A stretch of DNA of 64,000 nt from NCBI RefSeq assembly GCF_937958975.1, contig NZ_CALGRE010000054.1, positions 1-64,000 on the forward strand. The letters run 5' to 3'. Positions 1 through 7,671 of this stretch are shown here, piece after piece. The stretch's first letter is position 1; every line of letters begins with the position of its first letter. The position numbers and the translations under genes were made by a program. The DNA is from an uncultured Eubacterium sp. Its GTDB lineage: Bacteria; Bacillota; Clostridia; Lachnospirales; Lachnospiraceae. Under the pieces are notes generated by a model that saw only the letters and a list, made by a program, of their open reading frames with translations, searched no databases and had not been told where the DNA came from.

Positions 1-811
1 TGATACATCCACGCTGTATTTCAAGAACACACCTATCCTGAGTCACTTTAATAAATGGTACCAAAGGTTTTTCCGGATATTCTACCTTGTCAAAATCAAT
101 TACGATATCTTTTTTTACTTTTTTTTGTGCATGGCAATTATTTGGTATCATTTCTTTAATAGTTCCATCTTCATGATAAAAAACATCATAAAATGCAGGA
201 ACATACATGCATGGGATTTCTGCCGCCTGCTCTAAAAATTCTTTTTTTGTTCCGCCATTTTTTTTATTTTCTTTATATAAATCAATCAAGTGATAATATT
301 CTGTTTCACCTTCTCCGATATAAAAAATATCAAAAAAATCTGCAATAGGCTCAGGATTATAAGAACAGGGACCCCCTCCGATTACAATGGGGTCATCTTC
401 CGTTCTATCACTTGCCAAAAGTGGAATATTACTTAAATCCAGAACCTGTAGTATATTTGTATAGCACATTTCATATTGAAGTGTGATACCTAAAAAGTCA
501 AATTTCTTTACGTCATCTTGTGATTCAATTGCAAATAATGGAATATTCTGCTCTCTCATGATTTGGTCTAAATCAACCCAAGGCGAATACACTCTTTCAC
601 AATACACATCTTCTCTCTTATTTAGCATATCATAAATAATCTGTATACCAAGATGAGACATACCTATGTCATATACATCAGGGAAACACATGGCAAATCT
701 CACATCAACTTTATCAGTTTGCTTTACAATCATGTTTACTTCATTGCCAATGTATCTCGCCGGTTTTTCTATTTTCATTAATATTTCATCTGAAAGCGCT
801 AATTTTCTCAT
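1..811 (-). CDS. B12-binding radical SAM protein, TIGR03960-like (partial)
   Basis: This is the 5' part of a minus-strand gene that runs off the left edge; 270 codons are visible. The start ATG at 811 follows AAGGA with a 6-base gap. The N-terminal ~230 residues resemble the cobalamin-binding-like domain of TIGR03960 radical SAM proteins (FPDVYDIGMSHLG, IVIGGGPCSYNPEPIADFFD, YIGEGE). The last visible residues, LEIQRGC, begin the radical SAM cysteine motif, so the Fe-S site and SAM domain lie off the window. In this family a second domain (TIGR03936) is often fused or encoded next door. The exact reaction is unknown to me. The gene is divergent from the PHP gene at 1060. Confidence 0.85.
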   Translation of the reverse strand, partial: MRKLALSDEILMKIEKPARYIGNEVNMIVKQTDKVDVRFAMCFPDVYDIGMSHLGIQIIYDMLNKREDVYCERVYSPWVDLDQIMREQNIPLFAIESQDDVKKFDFLGITLQYEMCYTNILQVLDLSNIPLLASDRTEDDPIVIGGGPCSYNPEPIADFFDIFYIGEGETEYYHLIDLYKENKKNGGTKKEFLEQAAEIPCMYVPAFYDVFYHEDGTIKEMIPNNCHAQKKVKKDIVIDFDKVEYPEKPLVPFIKVTQDRCVLEIQRGCI

Positions 812-958
812 ATAAATTCCTTATTTTCTCATAAATTATTATTACATGTTTTCTACACAATTCTTTTTTTAATAAAATATTGCATAAAAATTTGTGTATA
901 GTTTTTAAAACATTAATATGGTATACTTCTCAATTGGGTATCAATATTAGATAACTTA

Positions 959-987
959 TTGATTCATTATTTTTTGTATAATATTAT
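959..987 (+). promoter_or_regulatory. Candidate sigma-A promoter for the PHP gene
   Basis: TTGATT (959-964) and TATTAT (982-987) are separated by 17 bases, about 70 bases before the start codon at 1060. The region is very AT-rich, so chance matches are possible. A second -10-like TATAAT lies at 977-982 without a good -35. Confidence 0.4.
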
Positions 988-1059
988 CCTTAAATATAAT
1001 ACTATATAGAATGATTTTTTACAATAAAACTGTTATTTAAAATAACTATGGAGACTATT

Positions 1060-1731
1060 ATGTATAAATACGAAACACATTTACATACAAAATATGGAAG
1101 TGCATGTGCTTCTATTTCCGGAAAAGGACAGGCTATTTCATATAAAAACGCGGGATACACAGGAATTATTATTACAGACCATTTTTTTAGAGGGAATACA
1201 TGTGTTCCTAATACACTCTCATGGGAAGAACGGGTCGGGCTTTTTTGTCATGGTTATGAGGAGGCGAAAAAGACCGGTGATGAGATAGGTCTACAGGTTT
1301 TTTTCGGATGGGAAGAGACTTTTGACGGACAGGATTTTTTGGTTTATGGATTAGACAAAGACTGGTTGTTGAACCATCCTGAAGTGGAACATTGGACGAT
1401 AAAACAACAATATGAGGAAGTTACAAAGCTTGGTGGACTTGTTATTCATGCACATCCATTCAGAGACAGACCATATATTCCTAAAATTAGACTTTTTCCG
1501 AAACAGGTTCATGGTGTGGAAGTTTATAACGCATGTAATTTTGAGGAAGAAAACCAGCGTGCATACATGTATGCGAAACAATACGAACTTCCTATGACAG
1601 CCGGTGCGGATAGTCATCATCATGAAATTATATGCTCTGGAATAAGAGTTGAAAAAAAGTTTGAGAATATTCATGACTATATTACACTGATAAAAGAAAA
1701 CGGACCAAAACAGTTGATATATACAAATTAA
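1060..1731 (+). CDS. PHP-domain metal-dependent phosphoesterase
   Basis: The 223-residue protein carries the PHP metal-binding signatures: ETHLHT near the N-terminus, ITDHF (~residue 39), VIHAHPF (~130) and AGADSHH (~183). These place it in the polymerase-and-histidinol-phosphatase superfamily of two- or three-metal phosphoesterases. An ATG at 1048 is also in frame, but the ATG at 1060 has GGAG six bases upstream and begins directly with the PHP strand, so 1060 is chosen. It stands alone on the plus strand with a hairpin over its stop codon. A histidinol-phosphatase role is possible because the his operon lies next door and no other such phosphatase is seen there, but the sequence does not show the substrate. 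Confidence 0.85.
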   Translation: MYKYETHLHTKYGSACASISGKGQAISYKNAGYTGIIITDHFFRGNTCVPNTLSWEERVGLFCHGYEEAKKTGDEIGLQVFFGWEETFDGQDFLVYGLDKDWLLNHPEVEHWTIKQQYEEVTKLGGLVIHAHPFRDRPYIPKIRLFPKQVHGVEVYNACNFEEENQRAYMYAKQYELPMTAGADSHHHEIICSGIRVEKKFENIHDYITLIKENGPKQLIYTN

Positions 1732-1738
1732 CTGTTTT
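1707..1738 (+). terminator. Hairpin terminator overlapping the PHP gene stop
   Basis: AAAACAGTT (1707-1715) pairs perfectly with AACTGTTTT (1730-1738), with the stop codon in the right-hand part of the loop and a short T-run after it. Confidence 0.6.
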
Positions 1739-1739
1739 T

Positions 1740-1868
1740 ACGTTACTTGCGAATACAAGAATGTAACTCATGGATGCTTCGCATCCAATTCGTCACTTTT
1801 CTTATCTTTACGTTACTTGCGAACGCAAGAATGTAACTCATAGATACTTCGTATCTATTTCGTCACTT
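1740..1868. repeat. Tandem pair of 59-base structured repeats
   Basis: Copies lie at 1740-1798 and 1810-1868 and align without gaps. Each has two potential hairpins: GTTAC...GTAAC enclosing a TTGCG/CGCAA-type stem, and a 7-bp stem with a TTC loop. The second stem differs between copies by two paired substitutions: TGGATGC/GCATCCA at 1771-1787 and TAGATAC/GTATCTA at 1841-1857. Base changes on one arm are matched on the other, which indicates selection for the folded form. The right end of the region (1946-1958) is an inverted copy of the first 13 bases (1742-1754). Confidence 0.8.
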
Positions 1869-1881
1869 CTTGCATTCTAAT

Positions 1882-1949
1882 GAATCCGGATATATAAAAG
1901 AAATCCATTTCATGCAAGCATGATGGATTTCTTTTATATATCCAGATTC
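1882..1949. repeat. Long hairpin downstream of the his operon
   Basis: A perfect 21-bp inverted repeat (1888-1908 with 1923-1943) extends outward by GAATC/GATTC past one mismatch, and its loop holds CATGCAAGCATG. It sits 12 bases after the hisIE stop and probably ends or protects the his transcript. Neither side has a U-tract, so it is not a textbook intrinsic terminator. Confidence 0.75.
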
Positions 1950-1961
1950 GCAAGTAACTGC

Positions 1962-3197
1962 TTATCTTCTTGAAAGTTCTTTTGTGATTTCTTTCCAGGA
2001 TATTTCTTTTTCTGCCATTAATACCATGACATGATATAGGAAATCGGATATTTCGTATTTCACTTCCTGGGCATCCGGATTTTTTGCTGCAATTACGATT
2101 TCTGTTGCCTCTTCTCCCACTTTTTTTAGTATTTTATCGATTCCTTTATCAAATAGATAATTGGTATAGGAACCTTCTTTTGGGTTTTCTTTTCTATCAA
2201 GTATTACACGGAACACATCTTCAAATACCTTCATCGGATTTGTGTTATCATATTCTTTTTTAACAAGTGAGTTAAAAAAACATGTTGATGCCCCGGTATG
2301 ACAAGGTACCCCTATTTGATGAACTTTAGCTAACATCGTATCTAAATCACAATCCATGGATAGCTCTTTTACATATTGATAGTGGCCTGAAGTCTCGCCT
2401 TTTACCCATAACTCATTTCTACTTCTACTGAAATAAGTCATTTTTCCAGTCTTAATTGTAAGGGAAAATGCTTCTTCATTCATATATGCAAGCATTAAAA
2501 CCTGCTCTGTTTTATAATCCTGAACAATCACAGGAATCATTCCGTCTGCATTGGTCTTAAACTCTGAAAATGACATTGGACTCTCAAAAACATTAACATT
2601 GACCCCTTGTTCTTTTAAAATATATTTTTCAGACATAAAATCGTATTTCATATTCATGTTTTCGGAGCTGATACCATAATATTTATCAACTTCCTTATCA
2701 TTCTTTGAGTCATAATCATACTTTAACACCGGAACATCTGTCTTAATATCTCCATCTGATATAATCAATGAAATGTAAGAACTAATATTATTCAAATCTA
2801 AATCAATGTCCGTACCGGCGATAAATAATGCTATATTTTCTTTTCCAAATCTATCCGAAGCTTCTTTTAAAAGTTCTAAATTTTCTTCCGCACAGAGAAT
2901 GGCCTTTTTTGCTCCGGTATAAATATATTTTTTTACGTCTTCTAAACGTTTTACATTTCCGCCCACAAGCATTGGAATATCTACATTATCTGCAATTTGA
3001 ATCATTGTGCTGATATTTGCTTCATGTTCACTGTCATTTGAGGATATATCAAAAATCAATATTTCGTCAGCCCCATTATTATCAAATGACGCAGCAATTT
3101 TGACTGCATCGCCATCCTTTACAATTTCTTTTGTTGTTTTATCTACAGCCTTTCCGTTATATAAATATATGGCTGGTATTAATTTGACTTCACTCAT
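1962..3197 (-). CDS. hisIE: HisIE with an N-terminal degenerate HisA/HisF-like domain
   Basis: The 411-residue protein has three parts. Residues ~213-310 are HisI, phosphoribosyl-AMP cyclohydrolase (DCDLDTMLAKVHQIG, PCHTGASTCFF metal and active-site residues). Residues ~315-411 are HisE, phosphoribosyl-ATP pyrophosphohydrolase (KVGEEATEIVIAAKN). Together they do steps 2 and 3 of histidine synthesis. Residues 1-~120 resemble the first half of a HisA/HisF barrel (LIPAIYLYNGKAV, MLVGGNVKRLEDVKKY), but the catalytic Asp position is Tyr11 and the second half is not recognisable, so this part is probably non-catalytic. Start and hisB stop overlap as TAATG. It is the last gene of the operon. Confidence 0.92.
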   Translation of the reverse strand: MSEVKLIPAIYLYNGKAVDKTTKEIVKDGDAVKIAASFDNNGADEILIFDISSNDSEHEANISTMIQIADNVDIPMLVGGNVKRLEDVKKYIYTGAKKAILCAEENLELLKEASDRFGKENIALFIAGTDIDLDLNNISSYISLIISDGDIKTDVPVLKYDYDSKNDKEVDKYYGISSENMNMKYDFMSEKYILKEQGVNVNVFESPMSFSEFKTNADGMIPVIVQDYKTEQVLMLAYMNEEAFSLTIKTGKMTYFSRSRNELWVKGETSGHYQYVKELSMDCDLDTMLAKVHQIGVPCHTGASTCFFNSLVKKEYDNTNPMKVFEDVFRVILDRKENPKEGSYTNYLFDKGIDKILKKVGEEATEIVIAAKNPDAQEVKYEISDFLYHVMVLMAEKEISWKEITKELSRR

Positions 3198-3784
3198 TAT
3201 AATGTTCCTTTCGTTGACAAAACATCAGTAATTCTGTCATCCTTTATAGTTGCCTGATCTAATGCTTTTGCAAATGCTTTAAAAATTCCCTCTATCATAT
3301 GATGGTTATTCCCATCCTCTAACATTTTTATATGCAGATTCATTCCGGTTGTATAGGCAATTGCATGGAAAAATTCTCTCACCATTTCTGTGTCAAAATA
3401 TCCAACTCTGTCTGTTGTAAAATTGACACGAAATACAAGGTAAGGTCTTCCCGACAAGTCAAGTGCACAGAGAACAAGAGACTCATCCATAGGAAGTATT
3501 GCATTTCCATATCTCTGAATAGATTTTTTGTCCCCCAAAGCTTTTCTGATAGCAACACCTAAGGCAATTCCCGTATCTTCAATTGTGTGATGACAGTCCA
3601 CATATAAGTCTCCTGTCACTTTCACATGCAAATCAAACAAACCGTGCTTTGCAAAACTGACAAGCATATGGTCAAAAAATCCGATACCGGTACTTACTTC
3701 TGCCTTTCCTGTGCCATCCAAGTCAATAGAAACCTGTATCTGCGTTTCTTTTGTATCTCTTGAACATTCACCAATTCTTCCCAT
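3197..3784 (-). CDS. hisB: Imidazoleglycerol-phosphate dehydratase
   Basis: The 195-residue monofunctional HisB dehydrates imidazole glycerol phosphate in histidine synthesis. The metal-ligand motifs FFDHML and DCHHTIEDTGIALG are present, with a second set (FFHAIAYTTGMNLHI, GNNHHMIEGIFKAFAKAL). The chosen ATG at 3784 follows GGAGG by 5 bases; the in-frame ATG at 3796 overlaps that ribosome binding site and is unlikely. There is no phosphatase domain, so histidinol phosphatase must come from another gene. Confidence 0.95.
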   Translation of the reverse strand: MGRIGECSRDTKETQIQVSIDLDGTGKAEVSTGIGFFDHMLVSFAKHGLFDLHVKVTGDLYVDCHHTIEDTGIALGVAIRKALGDKKSIQRYGNAILPMDESLVLCALDLSGRPYLVFRVNFTTDRVGYFDTEMVREFFHAIAYTTGMNLHIKMLEDGNNHHMIEGIFKAFAKALDQATIKDDRITDVLSTKGTL

Positions 3785-3814
3785 AGACACCTCCATTAAT
3801 ATTTATATTGTCTC

Positions 3815-5128
3815 TTATTCGATTCCTTCGTCATTTTCTTCAAATCGAACCCGAATAGAATTTGCATGTGCTGTTAGTCCCTCAGCTTTTGCAAATTTCT
3901 GAATATCTTCACTCAACGGTTCGAGAGCCTGTCTCGAATAGCTGATAATACTTGACTTTTTAATAAAATCATCAACGCTGAGAGGGGAGAAAAATTTTGC
4001 CGTACCATTTGTTGGAAGAACATGATTTGGCCCTGCAAAATAATCTCCAAGCGGTTCCGAACTATACTCTCCAAGGAAAATAGCTCCTGCATTTCTTATT
4101 CTTGTCATTGTATCGAAAGGATTCTTTGTAAGAATTTCTAAATGTTCCGATGCAATTTCGTTTGCCACATCGATTGCATCTTCTATCGTACCTGCCACTA
4201 GAATATAACCATAATTTTGTAAGGACTTCTGTAAAATATCTGTCCTCTTTAATTTCGATACAAAAATATCTATCCACTTGGAAACTTCATCTGCTAATTC
4301 TCTACTCGTTGTAACTAAAATAGCAGAGGCCAATTCATCATGTTCTGCCTGAGATAATAAATCAGCCGCAACATATCTCGGATTTGCTGTCTCATCTGCA
4401 ATGACAAGTATTTCACTGGGACCTGCCACAGAATCGATGCTGACATATCCAAACACTGCTTTTTTTGCCAATGCTACATAAATGTTTCCCGGACCAACAA
4501 TTTTGTCCACTTTTTTAATTGTCTCTGTTCCATATGCGAGAGCGGCAATTGCCTGCGCTCCGCCAACTTTATAAATCACATCCACACCGGCTTCATTTGC
4601 AGCAACTAATGTATTTGGATTTACCTTTCCGTCTTTTCCCGGAGGAGTTACCATTACAATCTCATCTACTCCCGCAACTTTTGCCGGAATCACATTCATA
4701 AGAACCGATGAAGGATAAGCTGCTTTTCCACCGGGTACATATACACCGACTCTCTCTAATGCTGTGACCTTCTGCCCTAAAATAGAACCGTCTGTCTTTG
4801 AGTCAAACCAGCTGTATTGTTTCTGTTTTTCATGATAATCTTTTATATTTTTTAGGGATTTTCTAATAATATCAACCAATTCAGGATTTTCTAAAGAATT
4901 GTAAGCTTCCTCGATTTCTTCTTTCGTAACCATAATGTTTGAAACATTAATATCTGCCTTATCAAACTTAGCTGTATAATCAAATAATGCACTATCACCA
5001 TTTTTCTTAACATTATCTAAAATTTCATTGACACTGTCCGCAAACCGGTCATAATTGTTTGGACTTCTTTTCAACAAATCATTTAAAATATTTTTCTTGG
5101 ATGTTTCATCTAATTTTATAATTCTCAT
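3815..5128 (-). CDS. hisD: Histidinol dehydrogenase
   Basis: The 437-residue enzyme performs the last two oxidations, histidinol to histidine, with NAD and zinc. Typical stretches are present: RVGVYVPGGKAAYPSSVLMN, GGAQAIAALAYGTE, KIVGPGNIYVALAKK, DSVAGPSEILVIAD and LLSQAEHD, and late GPNHVLPT. The frame is open further upstream, but ATG 5128 has GAGGAGAA at the right distance and begins the conserved domain. The stop of hisG lies 17 bases upstream, consistent with one operon. Confidence 0.96.
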   Translation of the reverse strand: MRIIKLDETSKKNILNDLLKRSPNNYDRFADSVNEILDNVKKNGDSALFDYTAKFDKADINVSNIMVTKEEIEEAYNSLENPELVDIIRKSLKNIKDYHEKQKQYSWFDSKTDGSILGQKVTALERVGVYVPGGKAAYPSSVLMNVIPAKVAGVDEIVMVTPPGKDGKVNPNTLVAANEAGVDVIYKVGGAQAIAALAYGTETIKKVDKIVGPGNIYVALAKKAVFGYVSIDSVAGPSEILVIADETANPRYVAADLLSQAEHDELASAILVTTSRELADEVSKWIDIFVSKLKRTDILQKSLQNYGYILVAGTIEDAIDVANEIASEHLEILTKNPFDTMTRIRNAGAIFLGEYSSEPLGDYFAGPNHVLPTNGTAKFFSPLSVDDFIKKSSIISYSRQALEPLSEDIQKFAKAEGLTAHANSIRVRFEENDEGIE

Positions 5129-5145
5129 TACCGTTCTCCTCTTTC

Positions 5146-5784
5146 TCAACCTTTCATTTTTTTTAGGTCTGAAATAATCTTTCTGATTCTTTCGTCTTCC
5201 ATTTTCATACTCACCTGATTTACTACCATTCGGGCTGACAATGGACAAACTTCTTCCAACACACCGAGACCATTCTCTTTCAATGTAGTACCGGTCTCCA
5301 CAATGTCAACAATAACTTCTGACAATCCAACAATAGGCGCTAATTCTACGGAACCATTTAGTTTAATAATCTCAACCGTCTGATGTTTTTTATTATAAAA
5401 ATAATCCTTTGCAATCTTCGGATATTTAGATGCAACCCTTATCATACTATGATTTTCCAACAATTCTTTTGCAGATTCAGGACCGCAAACGCACATTCTG
5501 CATTTTCCAAATCCTAAGTCCATTACTTCGTATAATTTTCTGTCCTCTTCCAGAATAGTATCTTTTCCTACAATCCCGATATCTGCCGCACCGTATTCCA
5601 CATAAGTAGGCACATCACTCGCCTTTGCTAAAAAGAATTTCAATTTTAATTCTTCATTGACGAAAATTAACTTTCTTGTCTTTTCATCTTTCATTTCTTC
5701 ACATTCAATGCCGATATCTTCAAACATTTTCATGGCTGTTTTAGCCAGCCTGCCCTTCGCTAATGCAAAAGTTAAATATCTCAT
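5146..5784 (-). CDS. hisG: ATP phosphoribosyltransferase, short form
   Basis: The 212-residue catalytic subunit starts histidine synthesis by joining ATP and PRPP. LTFALAKGRL at the N-terminus, GAADIGIVGKDTI and the PRPP-loop stretch VDIVETGTTLKENGL identify it. The short form lacks the C-terminal histidine-sensing domain and needs HisZ, which is encoded 8 bases upstream. AGGTG precedes the ATG. Confidence 0.96.
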   Translation of the reverse strand: MRYLTFALAKGRLAKTAMKMFEDIGIECEEMKDEKTRKLIFVNEELKLKFFLAKASDVPTYVEYGAADIGIVGKDTILEEDRKLYEVMDLGFGKCRMCVCGPESAKELLENHSMIRVASKYPKIAKDYFYNKKHQTVEIIKLNGSVELAPIVGLSEVIVDIVETGTTLKENGLGVLEEVCPLSARMVVNQVSMKMEDERIRKIISDLKKMKG

Positions 5785-5792
5785 ATAATCAC

Positions 5793-6998
5793 CTACAATT
5801 CTACAGCACCGTCTTCTGTCACATATGTAACTTTTGAGGCACCGTCTTCTTTTTTGAATCTTAAATACTCCTCTATGGAAATTTCTTCCGTTTTTGGAAT
5901 TAGTTCTGTTTTGATTCCATTACTTCTCAAATCGGTTGCAATAGACAGCGCATATTTTCTAAATTTAGCATCATATAAAATCACTTCATATTCATAATCT
6001 GTCTTTTCACGATAAGATTTTGCGTTTAAAGCAACCATAATCTGGTCCATATAAATCGCAAATCCTATAGATGCCGCATCCTTTCCAAACTGAGAAAGTA
6101 ATTTATCATATCTACCTCCTGCAACAATTTTATCACCGGTTCCATATGTATATCCCTTAAAAATAATTCCGGTATAATAACCATAATTGCTTAGTGTTCC
6201 CAAATCAAAACTAATATATTTCGATACACCGTAATCTTCTAAAATTGAATATAATTTTTCTAAACGCGCAATGGCATTCAGCGCCTGACTATTTGATGTT
6301 AACTGTTTTGCTTTTTCTAATACTTCTACAGAGCCAAACAATTCCGGTAATTTTAACATAGCATTTTTTGCTTCACCCGTTACGTTTTTTCGGTTTAAAA
6401 TCTCCTCCACACCGAAATCATTTTTATTCTGTATAAAATCACTTAATTCCTGCTCTGTCTCTTCGTCAAGGCAGCACTCCTTTAAAATTCCCTTGTAGAA
6501 ATCAACATGTCCGATTTCCACAAGAAATTCCTCTAATCCGGTGGATTTTATCGATTCTACCACGAGAGCAATCATCTCTGCATCTGCCTCCACTGAGGCA
6601 TCATTGATTAATTCACATCCAAGTTGTGTAATTTCTTTTAATTTTCCCTGTAATTCAGAATTGTTTATATATGTATTCGCATTATAACATAATTTAATCG
6701 GAACATTAACATCCATATAATATTTTGCAGCCAGCCTGGCAATAGAAGGGGTTACATCCGGTCTTAAAACCAGAGTATTTCCTTCCCTGTCAAAAAACTT
6801 ATATAAATTTTTAGATGCGACAGAACCTCTCTCTTTACTAAATATATCAAAAAACTCAAACGTCGGCGTCTGAATATTATGAAATCCATATAAATTAAAG
6901 ATGTTATTAATTTTATTTTCCACTGTCATTTTGACTGCACATTCTTTTCCATACACATCCCGAACACCAACAGGTGTATGTAATAAAACTTTTTTCAT
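5793..6998 (-). CDS. hisZ: ATP phosphoribosyltransferase regulatory subunit
   Basis: The 401-residue protein resembles histidyl-tRNA synthetase (TPVGVRDVYGKEC, LRPDVTPSIARLAAKYY, VAGGRYDKLLSQFG) but has no clear C-terminal anticodon-binding domain and lies next to short-form hisG. That is the HisZ pattern: it assembles with HisG and supplies allosteric control. The frame opens at GTG 7031, but ATG 6998 with GAAAGG upstream begins the conserved core. It is the first gene of the operon, with a promoter about 90 bases upstream. Confidence 0.93.
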   Translation of the reverse strand: MKKVLLHTPVGVRDVYGKECAVKMTVENKINNIFNLYGFHNIQTPTFEFFDIFSKERGSVASKNLYKFFDREGNTLVLRPDVTPSIARLAAKYYMDVNVPIKLCYNANTYINNSELQGKLKEITQLGCELINDASVEADAEMIALVVESIKSTGLEEFLVEIGHVDFYKGILKECCLDEETEQELSDFIQNKNDFGVEEILNRKNVTGEAKNAMLKLPELFGSVEVLEKAKQLTSNSQALNAIARLEKLYSILEDYGVSKYISFDLGTLSNYGYYTGIIFKGYTYGTGDKIVAGGRYDKLLSQFGKDAASIGFAIYMDQIMVALNAKSYREKTDYEYEVILYDAKFRKYALSIATDLRSNGIKTELIPKTEEISIEEYLRFKKEDGASKVTYVTEDGAVEL

Positions 6999-7083
6999 TA
7001 TTTTTAACCTTTCTTTAACGTCAGCTCTCACACTTTATTACTTTAAAGTGGTAATTCGCTACCTTATTACTAAACTAAAAGGT

Positions 7084-7112
7084 ATCTTACAATAAATATC
7101 TATCCATGTCAA
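7084..7112 (-). promoter_or_regulatory. Sigma-A promoter of the his operon
   Basis: Read on the minus strand, TTGACA (7107-7112) and TAAGAT (7084-7089) are 17 bases apart, just after the recU stop. The ~85-base leader can form small hairpins (GGTA/TACC and CACTTTA/TAAAGTG), but I see no T-box core sequence. Confidence 0.65.
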
Positions 7113-7128
7113 TAGATAAAAAATCATC

Positions 7129-7662
7129 TCATCCCCTGCTGTCTAAATCTCTCTGAATCCCCTCCAGATAATGTATCATTGCTCCCGGTGCTGATTTTAT
7201 CAGGTAAGATTTGTCAATCTCATCATATGTGAAGCTTTTTCTCCCACCCTGGATGCTTCTGTCATAAAAGAATTTGATATCTTTGAACGGTATATAGTAG
7301 GTTTCATTTAAATTGCTAAAAAATAATAAAATGAACGAAATACCTCCCTGCTTTTCAAAATCTTCCATGAATGTCACCTGATGTTCATGAATATTCATCA
7401 TTGGGAATGTTTTTACCGCACATTCTTTTGCGTCAAAACATATAGGGATTCCCTGAACGCTGCCAATGTAATCTACGGTACTCTGTTTTTCAAAATAAGC
7501 CAAAGTAATGTGTCTTGTACTCTGGTCAATCCTGACAGGGGTTATCGGAGTAGGTATTTTTTGTATCAATGCGAGATTTTTTTGCCGGTAATTTTCGTTT
7601 GTCATATTAATCATATCTTCTAAGGTAGAGCCTCGAAGACCTCTCGATGACCAGGTTCCCAT
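7129..7662 (-). CDS. recU: Holliday junction resolvase RecU
   Basis: The 177-residue protein matches RecU, which cleaves four-way DNA junctions in Firmicutes. Family features are SRGLRGSTLEDMINMTNENY at the N-terminus, the nuclease core VDYIGSVQGIPICFDAKECA and the following HEHQVTFM stretch. ATG 7662 has AGGAGG five bases upstream. It follows the pseudouridine synthase gene by 9 bases, so the two are probably co-transcribed. In Bacillus recU is paired with a PBP gene; here it is not. Confidence 0.92.
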   Translation of the reverse strand: MGTWSSRGLRGSTLEDMINMTNENYRQKNLALIQKIPTPITPVRIDQSTRHITLAYFEKQSTVDYIGSVQGIPICFDAKECAVKTFPMMNIHEHQVTFMEDFEKQGGISFILLFFSNLNETYYIPFKDIKFFYDRSIQGGRKSFTYDEIDKSYLIKSAPGAMIHYLEGIQRDLDSRG

Positions 7663-7671
7663 GACTGCCTC

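Noticed and set aside
812..1059. Small gene or RNA between the first two genes
   Set aside because: AT-rich sequence without a supported frame or stable fold; promoter region only.
1740..1868. CRISPR array
   Set aside because: Only two copies, directly spaced by 11 bases, imperfect and self-structured; no cas genes in the window.
6999..7106. T-box or other riboswitch in the his leader
   Set aside because: No T-box core, no specifier-like stem and no terminator/antiterminator pair; only two small hairpins.
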